Shown here: positions 10,947 through 24,311 of the stretch, one piece after another | Layout: every line of letters starts with the position of its first letter | Numbering within the stretch: position 1 is the first letter of the stretch | Assembly: GCA_025716815.1 (NCBI GenBank) | Contig: JAIXMN010000013.1 | Coordinates: 310,001-374,000, forward strand | Source: Dichotomocladium elegans | Lineage: Eukaryota > Mucoromycota > Mucoromycetes > Mucorales > Lichtheimiaceae | Direction: 5' to 3' | DNA length: 64,000 nt | Translations under genes and position numbers: made by a program | Notes under the pieces: generated by a model | What the model saw: only the letters and a program-made list of their open reading frames with translations | Told to the model about the DNA's origin: nothing | Database searches by the model: none

Positions 10947-12500
10947 ATGTCTCTCTCCAGCAAGCTTTCCATCCGTGACCTTGACCTCAAGGGCAAGCGC
11001 GTCCTCATCCGGTAAGTTGTTCAGTCGCACGGCCTACAAACGCGCGCATACGCGCGCTCGCAGGATGGAAGACGGGCGTAAACTCTGACGCGTATATATC
11101 CTTCCCATCCAGTGTCGACTTCAACGTTCCCTTGAACGAGGGCGTTATCACCAACAACAACCGCATTGTTCAAGCCCTTCCTACCGTCAAGTATGCCCTT
11201 GAGCAGGGCGCCAAGTCAGTCATCCTCATGTCTCACCTTGGCCGCCCCAACGGCCAGGTCCAGAAGAAATACTCACTCGCGCCAGTTGCGAAGGAGGTTG
11301 AGAAGCTTCTCGAGAAGCCCGTCACCTTCCTTCCCGACTGTGTTGGTCCCGAGGTTGAGCAGCACTGCCAAAACCCCAAGGACGGCGAGGTCATTCTGCT
11401 CGAGAACCTGCGTTTCCATATTGAGGAGGAGGGCTCTGCGAAGAATGCCGAGGGCAAGAAGACCAAGGCTGATCCCGAGGCCGTCACCAAGTTCCGTGAG
11501 AGCTTGACCAGTCTTGCTGACGTGTACGTCAACGATGCCTTCGGCACCGCCCACCGTGCTCACTCGTCCATGGTCGGTGTTAATCTTCCCGAACGTGCCG
11601 CTGGTTTCTTGATGCAAAAGGAGTTGGAGTACTTTGCCAAGGTGCTCGAACATCCCGAACGTCCCTTCTTGGCCATCTTGGGCGGGTAAGTTGAAGGAGA
11701 AAACGGGTGGAGGAGGAACCGATCGACTAATCCAAAATAAAAAAAATTCCGTGTTCCAGCTCCAAGGTCTCTGACAAGATCAAGTTGATCGAAAATATGC
11801 TTGACAAGGTCAATGCCTTGATCATCACAGGTGCCATGGCCTTTACCTTCAAGAAGACGCTTGAGAATGTCAAGGTACGCTATCTCGTTTCCCTTCTTGT
11901 GTTTGACTGTTGGAGGGAAACCGGGGTTTGGTTGTGTATGATTCATGCATAGCGGGGTCCCAGAAAAAAATTAACGCGTCGCTGGCTCGGGCTTTTTAGA
12001 TTGGCAAGTCGCTCTTCGATGAAGAAGGTTCTAAGCTTGTCCAGGGTTTGGTCGACAATGCCAAGGCTAAGAATGTCAAGCTTGTTCTCCCTGTCGACTA
12101 CACCACTGGCTCCAAGTTCGGTGCTGATGCTGAGGTGGGTTACGCCACTGACGCTACTGGTATCCCTGATGACTACCTTGGTCTTGACTGCGGTGAGAAG
12201 TCGAACGAGATCTTCCGCAACGAGATCCTTTCGGCAAAGACCATCCTCTGGAACGGTCCCACGGGTGTGTTTGAGATTGAAAAGTTCGCTGCCGGTACCA
12301 AGTCTGCTCTCGATGCCGTCATTGAGGCTACCAAGAATGGCGCTACTTCCATTATCGGCGGTGGTGACACTGCCACTGCTGCTCTTCAATGGGGTGCTGA
12401 GGGTAAGATCAGCCATATCTCGACTGGCGGTGGTGCTTCCTTGGAGCTCCTTGAGGGCAAGGAATTGCCTGGCATCACTGCGCTGTCCAACAAGGCCTGA
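10947..12500 (+). CDS. PGK1: Phosphoglycerate kinase
   Basis: Interconverts 1,3-bisphosphoglycerate plus ADP with 3-phosphoglycerate plus ATP in cytosolic glycolysis and gluconeogenesis. Four exons (10947-11011, 11113-11685, 11760-11874, 12000-12500) give 417 residues, the usual length. Seen in sequence: RVDFNVPL at the N-terminus, [23 protein letters not shown], the AILGGSKVSDKI hinge (split by intron 2), [17 protein letters not shown], and the C-terminal GGGDTATAA and [19 protein letters not shown]. Codons are strongly biased to C-ending forms, which suggests high expression. It is first in a block with FPGS, PEPCK and PFK2/FBPase2. The poly(A) signal AATAAA lies ~130 bp after the stop. Confidence 0.98.
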
Positions 12501-12629
12501 CTCAGTCGCCATCACCTTTAATTACTCACCCAAGAAAACACCATTTGTTGCGAATCCTAAAACACCTTCCTCTTACGCTCCGATCATAACCCATACCCGG
12601 AATGATCGCGACAACTTGCATACCACTTC

Positions 12630-12635
12630 AATAAA
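12630..12635 (+). terminator. Poly(A) signal of PGK1
   Basis: AATAAA, 130 bp downstream of the PGK1 stop codon, in a region with no reading frame of its own. Position and orientation fit 3'-end formation of the PGK1 transcript. Confidence 0.5.
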
Positions 12636-12696
12636 ACAGCGTACATTGCCTCAATCATATGCGTGCGGCTAAGGCTTCGTCATTTTTTTTTTTTTG

Positions 12697-12761
12697 GAGA
12701 CGGGGGTTGTCAGTGAGAGGTGGTCAGGGTTCGAATCCTGTCACGGATCCCGAGCCGTCTC
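12697..12761 (+). other. Hairpin enclosing a perfect tRNA B-box motif
   Basis: A 7-bp perfect inverted repeat (GAGACGG at 12697-12703, CCGTCTC at 12755-12761) encloses GGTTCGAATCC at 12728-12738, which is the consensus RNA polymerase III B box. The flanking bases do not form a good T-stem and no matching acceptor stem or A box is at the expected distance. This is therefore not called a tRNA; it could be a tRNA-derived relic or chance. Confidence 0.35.
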
Positions 12762-12867
12762 GAATGCCACGGACCCGGATCTATTCCGTCGCACTGAGTG
12801 CAGGAAAAGAAATACCGCTGTGTACAGCAGCACTGCATCCATAAGCCGAGAAAAATGGTTAGTTCTA

Positions 12868-12891
12868 TCTCTCTCTCTCTCTCTCTCTCTC
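12868..12891. repeat. (CT)n microsatellite
   Basis: An uninterrupted run of about 12 CT units in the PGK1-FPGS intergenic region. On the plus strand it lies about 260 bp upstream of the FPGS start, where pyrimidine tracts are common in this window. Confidence 0.9.
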
Positions 12892-13146
12892 CCAATCCCC
12901 GGCCCGCGTCATCTAAACAGAACATGGCCCAGCATTACGGTACTTTTCATCGCATATCGGTAATGAATTTTCCGGACAGAACGCCGCAGATCACGACTGG
13001 GTTTTTTTCTGATAGATCTTAACTTTTCGGAGCATCGTCCAATCAGAGAGATATCTTTTCCTTGTGCTCTCTTTTTTTTTATGTCAATATCAGGCATAAC
13101 GCGTCTTTTCTCTTCTGGCACCCGCTCCTTTCGCTATTCCTCGACA

Positions 13147-15152
13147 ATGGCCTTCACTTACAATGTCAGTCTCTGGAGCATACCTTTCCCTCCCGCAGCT
13201 CCCTTTATTTTCTCTCTTCCTGTTTTGTTGAGAAGGGTTTCAAACTAATCAGACTCGTTCCATGTCCCCGCTCGCAGGACGCAGTGGACAAGATCATTTC
13301 GCTACAGACCAATGCCTCGCTCCTGGAGCAGTTGCGCAAGAACGGACCAAAGATGAATGACCGCAGTCTCCCAGAAATGCGCGGCTATTTAAAACGTATC
13401 GGCTATGAGGTTTGTTGTTGTCTGTTGAAGGGGGGGAGGATAAGCGAGCAAGGGCCTCGGGTGATGAAGCTCAACACAGACTCATACACACACTTTGCCC
13501 ACTCGAACTATTTTACCTCAGCCCGGTGATTTCGACCACCTGAATATCATTCACATCTCGGGCACCAAAGGCAAGGGCTCAACCTCGGCCTTGACCCAGT
13601 CGATCCTTCGCAACTATTCCGCCGACAAACCCATCAAGACAGGTCTCTTTACGTCGCCGCACCTCGTTGCTATGCGCGAGCGCCTCCGCATCAATGGGGA
13701 GCCGATCAGTGAGGAGAAGTTTGCAAAGTACACGCAGGATGTATGGGAACGACTGGAAAATACCAAGGCCGAAGCATTGGCGCAATTGGACACCACGGTA
13801 TAAGAGCATGGGTGTGTGGGCGGGGGGAGGGAGGGAGAGAGAGTAGTAATAGGGCGACTGGGGTGGGATGGTTTTCGCAATTGACAATGCTGAGGAAACT
13901 TGACAGAATGCACGCGATCTCCTCCGATCCACGCGCGAGTACCCAGATAAGCCTCAGTACTTTCGCTTCCTGACATTGGTTGCCTTTCACGCATTTGTTC
14001 AAGAAAAGGTGGATGTGCTGATCCTGGAGGTCGGCGTTGGGGGCGAGTACGACGCGACGAATGTCATCGAGAAGCCGGTGGTGTGCGGCATCACCGCTCT
14101 TGGCTTGGACCATGTCAGTGTCCTAGGCAACACCATTGACAAGATCGCTTGGCACAAGGCTGGCATCATGAAGGTAGGAAATGCAAGTGGGTGCAGCACA
14201 AGCTGAGGAGAGCGCAACTCATCATGAATCTGGACTACAAAAAAAAACACAGCCGCATGTTCCTGCGATTGCTTTTGAGCAACCGGCCGAAGCCATGGCG
14301 GTGATTAAGGAACGTGCCAAGGAAAAAGGGTCTGCACTCACGGTGGTGCACACCGATGAGATTCCTCGCCTCGAAGGTGTTCATATCGGTCTGGCCGGTA
14401 CACATCAAAAGTATAATGCACTGATGGCAATCGAACTTTGTCGTACGTGGTTGTCCAGGTGCCGCGGTGATACGCTAACGGCGGTGGTGCCCGAGCAATT
14501 TAAGGCCGGCTTGGAAAAGGTGGTCTGGCCGGGCCGATGCCAACGCTTGCCGATCCAGAAGACAACGTATGCCGACAAGGCGAAGAATGTGACATGGTAC
14601 CTGGACGGTGCCCACACTGTGGAGAGTCTGCGTGTGTGCGGCGATTGGTTCAAGGATACGGCAAAGGAGCAGCCCGACGCGTCGCGGGTTTTGGTCTTTA
14701 ACATCACCAATGGTCGCGATGGCCCGTACCTTCTAGACGAGATGATCCGCATCACACCCGCTGTCAAGTTTGATCATGTCATCTTTACAACCAACATGAT
14801 CTTCCGCCAAGGTTACACACCAGGTATAAATACAAGCATCGAGGAAATAGATAAAATGCTTATGCATCATTTTCTTTCCCCCCCTCCCCCCAAAAAAATA
14901 GATACCAAAAACAAGACTGTGTCCACCGAAGACGCCGTCAAGATGCAAACCGATCTTGCTAATGCATGGAAAGAACGTATGCCTGATTTTCCTCATGGCC
15001 ATGTTCACGTCGTTCCCACCATTGAAGACGCTGTCGAGTGGACGGTAGACTATGCTGCAGGCAAACAAGACACCGCTGTGCAGGTCTTCACGACCGGTAG
15101 TCTTATCATGGTCGGCAACACCCTGACCGCATTAGGCGTGCCACCCCAGTAA
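13147..15152 (+). CDS. MET7: Folylpolyglutamate synthase
   Basis: Adds glutamates to tetrahydrofolates using ATP, retaining folates in the cell and supporting methionine synthesis. Six exons (13147-13164, 13278-13409, 13522-13797, 13907-14173, 14253-14823, 14902-15152) give 504 residues. Exon 1 codes for only six residues (MAFTYN). Seen: the P-loop [28 protein letters not shown], the metal and folate region [37 protein letters not shown] (an FPGS signature), WPGRCQ and [11 protein letters not shown]. The last intron (14824-14901) is 78 nt without an in-frame stop, so retention would add 26 residues; its GT-AG ends and lack of family counterpart favour removal. It ends 188 bp from the convergent PEPCK stop. 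Confidence 0.94.
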
Positions 15153-15340
15153 AACGGTTTCCAAGTGACAACATGGAACAGCCCGTTCTATCTCCATGTA
15201 TTATATAATATATATACACACGCACATACATATGCACATACCTTTATTTTTTGACATCAATCCTGCCTGCTACATATGCAACTCTTTTTTTTTTTATTAT
15301 TATTACTATTATCATTTCAAACAAGCAACTCTTTTTCTTT

Positions 15341-17551
15341 TTACACCTGAGGCCCTGCATTGCAAGTTTCAGGGGTAGCCTGATCTTTGTATTCTGCAAA
15401 GTTCTCTGAAAACATGGCAGCCACCTTCTTGAGGGACGCGTCAAATTGGTCATCGGTTCCCTTCCAGGCCTTGCGCGGGTGAAGCATATCGGCGGGGACG
15501 CCGTCGACGGCCTTGGGAATGGCAATATTGAAGACCTCGTAGTTTTCAAACTCGCCCTTGGCAAGCGCGCCGCTGTGGATGGCGTCGAGGATGGCACGGG
15601 TGTACTTCAAGGGGCATCGCTTGACATCGCCAGCGCGGCCGCCCGTCCAGCCCGTGTTGATCAGCCATGCATCTGCCTTGTGGGTGCTCATCTTTTCGGC
15701 GAGCATGGTGGCATAGCGTTGCGGGTGGAGGACCAGGAAAGGCGCGCCGAAGCATGCGCTGAATGTCGGCGTAGGCTCAGAGATGCCGTCCTCCGTACCG
15801 GCCACCTTGGTCGTGTAGCCCGAGATGAAATGGTACATGACCTGGTCCGGCGTGAGCTTTGCAACCAGCGGCAGCACGCCAAAGGCATCGCACGTCAGAA
15901 GGATGATATTCTTTGGATGGCCACCCATACATGGAATCTTGGCATTAGGAATATAGTCTACGGAACAAAAAAAATAAAAGGGTTTAGCCAGTCAACGTAA
16001 CAGCATCTATGCAGGATTAGCACCCGGAGGAAAGGGGGTGGGGGGGAGAAAAGATGTTTACCAATCGGATAGGCGCAACGTGTGTTCTCCGTTAAAAAGT
16101 CATCGCTATAGTCAACAACGCGCGAGTCCTCGTTCAGAACAACATTCTCGAGCACCGATCCAAAACGGATTGCATTAAAGATCTCAGGCTCCTTTTCGGG
16201 CGACAGGTCGATGCATTTGGCGTAGCAGCCGCCTTCAATGTTGAATATCCCGTTGTCGCTCCAGCAATGCTCATCATCGCCAATCAAGTGGCGTTTAGGA
16301 TCGGCGCTCAGCGTGGTCTTGCCCGTACCTACAAAATAGAGGGAGAACGTTCATGGTGATGATGTGAGCAGCAAGGATCAAGGGGCGAGAACGTGGGATC
16401 ATTTATACCGGAGAGACCAAAGAAAAGCGATACATCCCCGTCAGGTCCTTCATTGGCAGACGAGTGGAGCGAGAGTACGCCTGCCTTAGGCATCAAATAG
16501 TGCATGACCGTGAAGATCTAAACGATGTTTAGGGGGGGGAAAGCGCGAAAACAAAAAGCAAAAGGGAGCATCAGCGCCCCTCTCCTGGACTAGGTCTTGG
16601 ACTGACAATGTCACTTACACCCTTCTTCATTTCTCCGGCATACTCTGAGCCTAGAATGACCATCTCATGACGCTTGAAGTTGATAGACACTGAGGTGGTG
16701 GACGTCATCCCGGTGGTGTAGCGGTTGGCTATTTGAGGTCATGTAGCGCATCAGTCATCCAGACAGCGACATGTACTTGTTGTTTATCTGTGTTTTACCT
16801 GGGAATTCACCGGCGTTGAAGATGGTAAAGTCAGGTGTCCCAAAGTTCTCGAGCTCTTCCTCCGTGGGGCGGATCAGCATGTTGCGCATAAAAAGGATAT
16901 GGTAGGCTCGCGAGGCGATCACTCGGACCTTCTTGCGGTATTTTGGGTCCCAGCCGGCAAAGCCGTCAAAGACATAGAGACGCGGGTGGGTATTGAGGTA
17001 GTCGATGGCACGTTCACGATTGATCAGGAATACACGTTCACTAATCTTGGTATTCACTGGACCCCACTGAAAAGAAAAATAAATACATGTTTGTGCGTGC
17101 GTGCATAATATGTATATGTGACATATCCGGTGCGTATGAGGATGCGAGTTGCCACAGTTTGTACACGTACCCAAATATCCTTGCTGGACTCCTCCTCTTC
17201 TACAATACGCTTGTCCTTGGGACTACGACCTGTCTTCTTACCAGAGTAGGAACACAATGCGCCGGCCGAGGAGATCACAGTGCCAACTTCGTGTGTCAGT
17301 GCTTCTTCATACAGCACAGGCACAGAAGGGTTGTGTTTGATCGTGACCTGCGGATTTTTTTACGCCAAATGTTGGCATCCTTTGTTTTTTTTTTTTTCTC
17401 CCTTCTCTTATTTTACCTTGTCATAATCAATTCCTGCCATCTCATGGAGCTCTTCCTCAACTTTGGTATGCATTGATGAAGAAGAACCAGGACGGCGGCC
17501 TGCAGGAGAACCAGGACGATAGGGTGAACCGGGGCGGTAAGATTGACTCAT
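15341..17551 (-). CDS. PCK1: Phosphoenolpyruvate carboxykinase (ATP)
   Basis: Decarboxylates and phosphorylates oxaloacetate to phosphoenolpyruvate with ATP, the first committed gluconeogenic step, in the cytosol. Seven exons, from the start: 17551-17417, 17347-17171, 17066-16799, 16728-16619, 16517-16409, 16328-16062 and 15957-15341, giving 560 residues. Seen: [11 protein letters not shown], the substrate loop around [21 protein letters not shown]-type segments, the kinase P-loop [11 protein letters not shown] (split by an intron), the metal site [35 protein letters not shown] and the C-terminal INTGWTGG. These are hallmarks of the ATP-dependent class rather than GTP-PEPCK. The first ~26 residues are a Ser/Pro/Gly/Arg-rich extension. 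A TATA element lies ~75 bp upstream. Confidence 0.97.
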
Positions 17552-17624
17552 GAGTCCTTTTTTTTTTTGGTTGTTTGTTGAAAAGAAGGGCAATTTTTTT
17601 ACGATGCATGAGGGGGGCGAGGAT

Positions 17625-17631
17625 CTTTATA
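17625..17631 (-). promoter_or_regulatory. TATA box of PCK1
   Basis: TATAAAG on the minus strand, about 75 bp upstream of the PCK1 ATG, matching the spacing seen for PGK1 and SHMT. Confidence 0.55.
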
Positions 17632-17892
17632 GGGCGTTTTGGCCAGCTATTTTAGCGTGCGAAAATGATGCATGATCGGGCATGAATAACATGCAAACCG
17701 GATGCTGGTTAGCCACCGCTCCCGCATCTACTGGTCTTTAATACTATTATATACATGCTCATATAAAGGTCGATCGCCTATCTGCATATATGTAAACGTG
17801 AAGGTGGGAGAGAGAGAGAGAGAGAAGAGAGGAGATGGCGATTGCTATCATCACTTGAGGACAACTGGACAGGCGGCGAGGAGCTGGGGTAT

Positions 17893-18198
17893 TCAAGGCC
17901 AGATGTCGCAGTCAGCCTGTGTCAAATGGAGCTCGACCACTTGTTCTCGATTCTCCTCTTGGCGTATGCACGAGGCATTCGTCGATACTCTGTGCTCGCG
18001 CTCAATCCGATCGGCGCTCTTTTGCGTACGCCATCCAGACACACGGCGGAAGGGGCTCACGAACAGTTCTTCGTTCCACTGAAACCCCTCATGGCTGGCC
18101 ATAACGACAACAGGACATGGCCCGCCGGTCATTGCACCAGAGCCTGACTCCTCATAAACACGAAATTCGTAATCTTTTGTAAGCGATCGCGGATGCAT
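17893..18198 (-). CDS. Small protein of unknown function (101 residues)
   Basis: Uninterrupted ATG-to-stop frame between the PCK1 promoter and the 3' end of the PFK2/FBPase2 gene. Composition is protein-like: mixed charged and hydrophobic residues, with a Gly/Pro/Val-rich segment (GGPCPVVVMASHEGFQWNEE) followed by a basic and then acidic helical half. Codons resemble those of neighbouring genes. I recognise no domain, signal peptide or membrane segment. It could be a short independent gene, or an exon of a gene whose other exons I cannot see. Confidence 0.45.
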   Translation of the reverse strand: MHPRSLTKDYEFRVYEESGSGAMTGGPCPVVVMASHEGFQWNEELFVSPFRRVSGWRTQKSADRIEREHRVSTNASCIRQEENREQVVELHLTQADCDIWP

Positions 18199-18392
18199 TG
18201 TGGGTCAATAAGAAACTGTGATGAGGAATGGGGGAGCGAGAGAAAATAAGACAAAAGGGAAATTTACTAGACTAAAAAAAAAAGGTGCATGAAAAACTAC
18301 GATGATTGGGCTCTCTATTAGCCATTTATGTATAGTGCGGATACAAAATGGGAAGAATGAATGCGCTGAGTAAGGTGATCGATGTAGTGCGT

Positions 18393-20858
<2,466 letters not shown>

Positions 20859-20972
20859 GATCGTTTCAAGACCGAAAAAATATAATGTGGAAAATAAAAC
20901 CGTAGTAGTAACGACAAGGATTATAGTAGCAATAGCAAACAGCAGCAAGCCTTGCATTATTCATTCAAAGAC

Positions 20973-20980
20973 CTTTTATA
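20973..20980 (-). promoter_or_regulatory. TATA box of the PFK2/FBPase2 gene
   Basis: TATAAAAG on the minus strand at the edge of a (TA)n tract reaching 20995. It lies only 16 bp from the in-frame ATG at 20957, too close for that codon to be on the mRNA. This is why the start at 20858 is preferred. Confidence 0.5.
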
Positions 20981-20995
20981 TATATATATATATAT

Positions 20996-23900
20996 GGTGG
21001 AGGTAAAGGCACGCTCCCTTTTTTGATTTAATAATATGATGGAGCCATGTGTGCCTATGCTTGTGGTACTGCCACATGAATATCGTACGTCTAATTGTCA
21101 CCCACCCTTTCTTTCCAACAAACAAGTAATTAAAGTAAAGTAATAAAAAAAAACGTGTGAGTCCCAGTAAGTAATGAATTTGGTTTCACAGATTGCATTT
21201 CTATCGGTTTCTCGGCTTGTCCGCTATCTCAGCAGTCATGCAAAAAAAAAGTAGGCCAATCAGCCCTTAATGTTTAGGACAATATAATCGAATAGACAAC
21301 GCGAAGCGTCAAGAGGATAGGAGAGGTCATCCAACCTAAACAGGAGCAACAAGGAGGGGCATGATCAAACAAAAGTGACTATAGATTCTTCCATTTTTTG
21401 AGAACTTCTCGTGCCTACTCCACTGCACAGCCATTGGTTGGTGGCAAAGGCCACTACGCTAGCACGTGCTTCACGACGAAGAAGCTTACGCCGCACACGC
21501 ATCATTTTTTACAGTATCCATCCAGCCTTTACATCCCCATCTCCACAAACATCTCGTACGATTATTTTATCGTAGAGATCTCCCTTTTTCTGATGTACTG
21601 AGTGAAGAGAATCACCGAATCAAGTAAAATCGTCTATTTCGTTGCTTGGCATGCTCGCATCATCTGCGGCTCCCAAATGGCTCCTCCAGCCCCCAAATCC
21701 ATGTCTTGGTCCTACCCCATCAAATTTCCCGTTTTTATTGCGTTTTGCCCAATGAATATATCCAGCAGAAGCGAGCCACATTCACCAAACAGTCAATGCT
21801 AATCCACTCCCCCTCCACATTTTCATGGGGATAACAACTGTTCATATTTCCAAGGAGGTCACTTTTCCGTTCGTGGTTGCTGCAACATGGTACATTGCTG
21901 CGGAACAACATCTCTGATAAGGTAACCTTTTTACGTGGTGGTAGTGGTGGGGAAACAAAACAGCCGTTCCTAGATAACCCTTCGCATGTAGTACTATTTC
22001 GAACTTGTCCGTCTCCGATTTCAAGGACATTGCATCGACTTTCCGAAGAAACTTCAGCAAGTCAAGGCCGTAGTAATTTTTTTTTTTTTTTTTGGTCCCT
22101 GTTGTTGCACCTAAGCACATGTTAGGAAATGCTACGGTCTATATGCAGCAAGTTGTTTACGTGTGCTGCGCATGCATATGCGAGACAACTCTCCTCCTGT
22201 CTCCCGAAGCGAAGATTGCGCATGCTTCATTGTTTTGTCAGGCTTGAGCCGTGTCGGATGATGATGCGGCTAATCCCTTCTTGTACTTCCCGGACCCGAA
22301 ACAGAGTTTCCACAATTCGGATCGAGAGCCCCGAAACCAACCTACGGTGGTCGCGTGACTTTTCTTGGCAACACAATCACCCCCATTATGGCTTCGATGC
22401 GCAGCGGGTTCAACAGCCATTTTCCCTCTTACGGTTTTAATACCGCATCACGCACAGTAAAACCTTCATCATCTCCGTCCGGATCTTGCAATCGATCCGT
22501 TACATACCCCGTAATCAAACTGTTCACTTCTTTTTTTCTTATACATGTCCTCTCCGGATAGAAAAAAAAAGATGAGCGCGCACACACACATCGTCCCATG
22601 CCAGACTAGCGAAAAATGATCTCATAAAATCAGAGAACTTTTTTTTTTTGTTTTACAAAGCAACTGACAATCGAACAGTTGTACATAGCACACCACATCT
22701 TCTCCGTTGCCGACGTACATAGTGTCTGCTCTGACGCGGTTTTTCATAGCAACGCTCTATTTCTTTCTGTAGAAAAAAAAAGTCACACGACAATTCAGAG
22801 TACAGTAAAACATCATTGGTCCTGCGGTAAGCCAGCTATTAGATGAGCTCGCAAATCGGAGATCTCTCTACCTATGTATAGAGTGAACATCAGAAAACCA
22901 TGAACCCCTCCTCGACACACTCTCACTATGCCACAAGGAGTGGGGAAGGGATAGCATGTATCAAAAAAGCAAGTACACTACTTGTTGCAATATTACCAAA
23001 GGCGGCCAAAACCACCTACTACGAAAGCAAAGACAAACCGGAAAACCTTGCCAACGTCATGGCAGGATGCTATGCACAAGGGGCTCATGCTCGTCCCCAC
23101 TCTCACCTCTCGTAGTACGATTTCAGTCGATGCCGTGTAACCGTCAAGTTTCCAAGAGACAGAGTGAAGAAATCTACCGTATTTTTTTGCATGTACTTGC
23201 GGACCTGGACTTTTTGATAAAAGCAAGCGACGCTTGAATGGATGGATCCTCTTTCTGTTTTTAATCCCGCACTCCCCATCGCTTTCACTTGACCCAACCT
23301 ATTTATTCCATGACGTACTGTATTAAGTTTTCATTTACAGCATTTGCGCCAACAAATATTTCCCGGGACATCGGCTGATCGCGTACGTACGTATCCGTAC
23401 AGAATGTTATTAAAAAACGGGGAGGTTCCACAAAACCCTTCTGTATCGGTTAGCGCTATGCCGCATTGGATATTGCAACACCCCGTCTTTCGACCCATGG
23501 TACGTACTGGTGGCGTTAAAATCTATGTATGTATTTATGAAAGTCCTCGTTCCATGTACCCGCATATCAGCTGAAAAAAAAAAAAAACGACGGATCCCGT
23601 CGAAGTTTATCCTCATCGCTTGGGGGCCGATGGCCATCACCAGATACTATATACAGCAAGTGATTGTTTCTATATAGTTCATTCGTAGATGAAGTTTGTG
23701 ATCATGACACACAAACAGTACCACCTAATCCCCCGTGATGATCGCTCTTTGCAGAATATATAGCGACATCGCGCTGATGCATTTACTAAGAAAGAAACCC
23801 TTTCAACGGCCTTTGTTCATTGTCATATATATATATATATATAATACAAGGGATTTGCTGCTGTACCCGGACGACGGTCTTCAGACCTCGCGCGCTTCAA

Positions 23901-24311
23901 GACCATCATTGGCTGGCAACGCCGATCTACATATATATACGTCAATCACTTCTTTTCGATGTGCATAAATGTTCTGGACACGTTGTTAAAGTGCTTTTAC
24001 ATTAAAAAAGGATGCTATACGTACCAAATGGGGGGAGTGCGATGCAAACCCCTCCTTGATTAGACGTGATCATAAAAAAAAGGATTTTTATTCTACCAGT
24101 ATAATAGGCTCCAACCGACAATATCCGAATGTGTTGGGATAAGTAAATTTTTAATTACACTGATATGTATCTCTTTCAGTTGTTAGTATTGCTAGAGACC
24201 GGATTCTTTAAGTCGCCGTGCGATCGTGTCCTCATCGCGCTCTCTGGGACATACGAAAACGTAGCAAAGTTTAGCTTCGGACGCGACGTAAAAAAAAAAA
24301 CCACTAGAAAT
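20996..24311. other. Gene-poor 3.3-kb stretch, no named gene
   Basis: No recognisable protein family. Short open segments occur on the minus strand between about 21.4 and 22.6 kb (for example around 21842-22070 and 22440-22560) but cannot be joined into a convincing gene. They may be a decayed gene or chance. The stretch has many homopolymer runs and a (TA)n tract near 23825-23843. The last few hundred bases before 24312 are the 3' flank of the minus-strand RasGEF gene. Confidence 0.5.

Noticed and set aside
11943..12515. 190-residue open frame antisense to PGK1
   Set aside because: It mirrors the strongly codon-biased PGK1 exon 4; GC-ending codons keep the opposite strand open. No domain.
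12690..12765. tRNA gene suggested by GGTTCGAATCC
   Set aside because: T-stem pairing fails, the acceptor stem is at the wrong distance, and no A box or anticodon arm can be drawn.
15446..16000. 184-residue plus-strand frame opposite PEPCK
   Set aside because: Mirror of PEPCK exon 7, and it continues into the neighbouring intron without any domain.
20859..20957. N-terminal extension of PFK2/FBPase2 with a membrane-like segment
   Set aside because: Its ATG is only 16 bp from a TATAAAAG element, so it is probably upstream of the transcription start. A membrane anchor would be unusual for this cytosolic enzyme.
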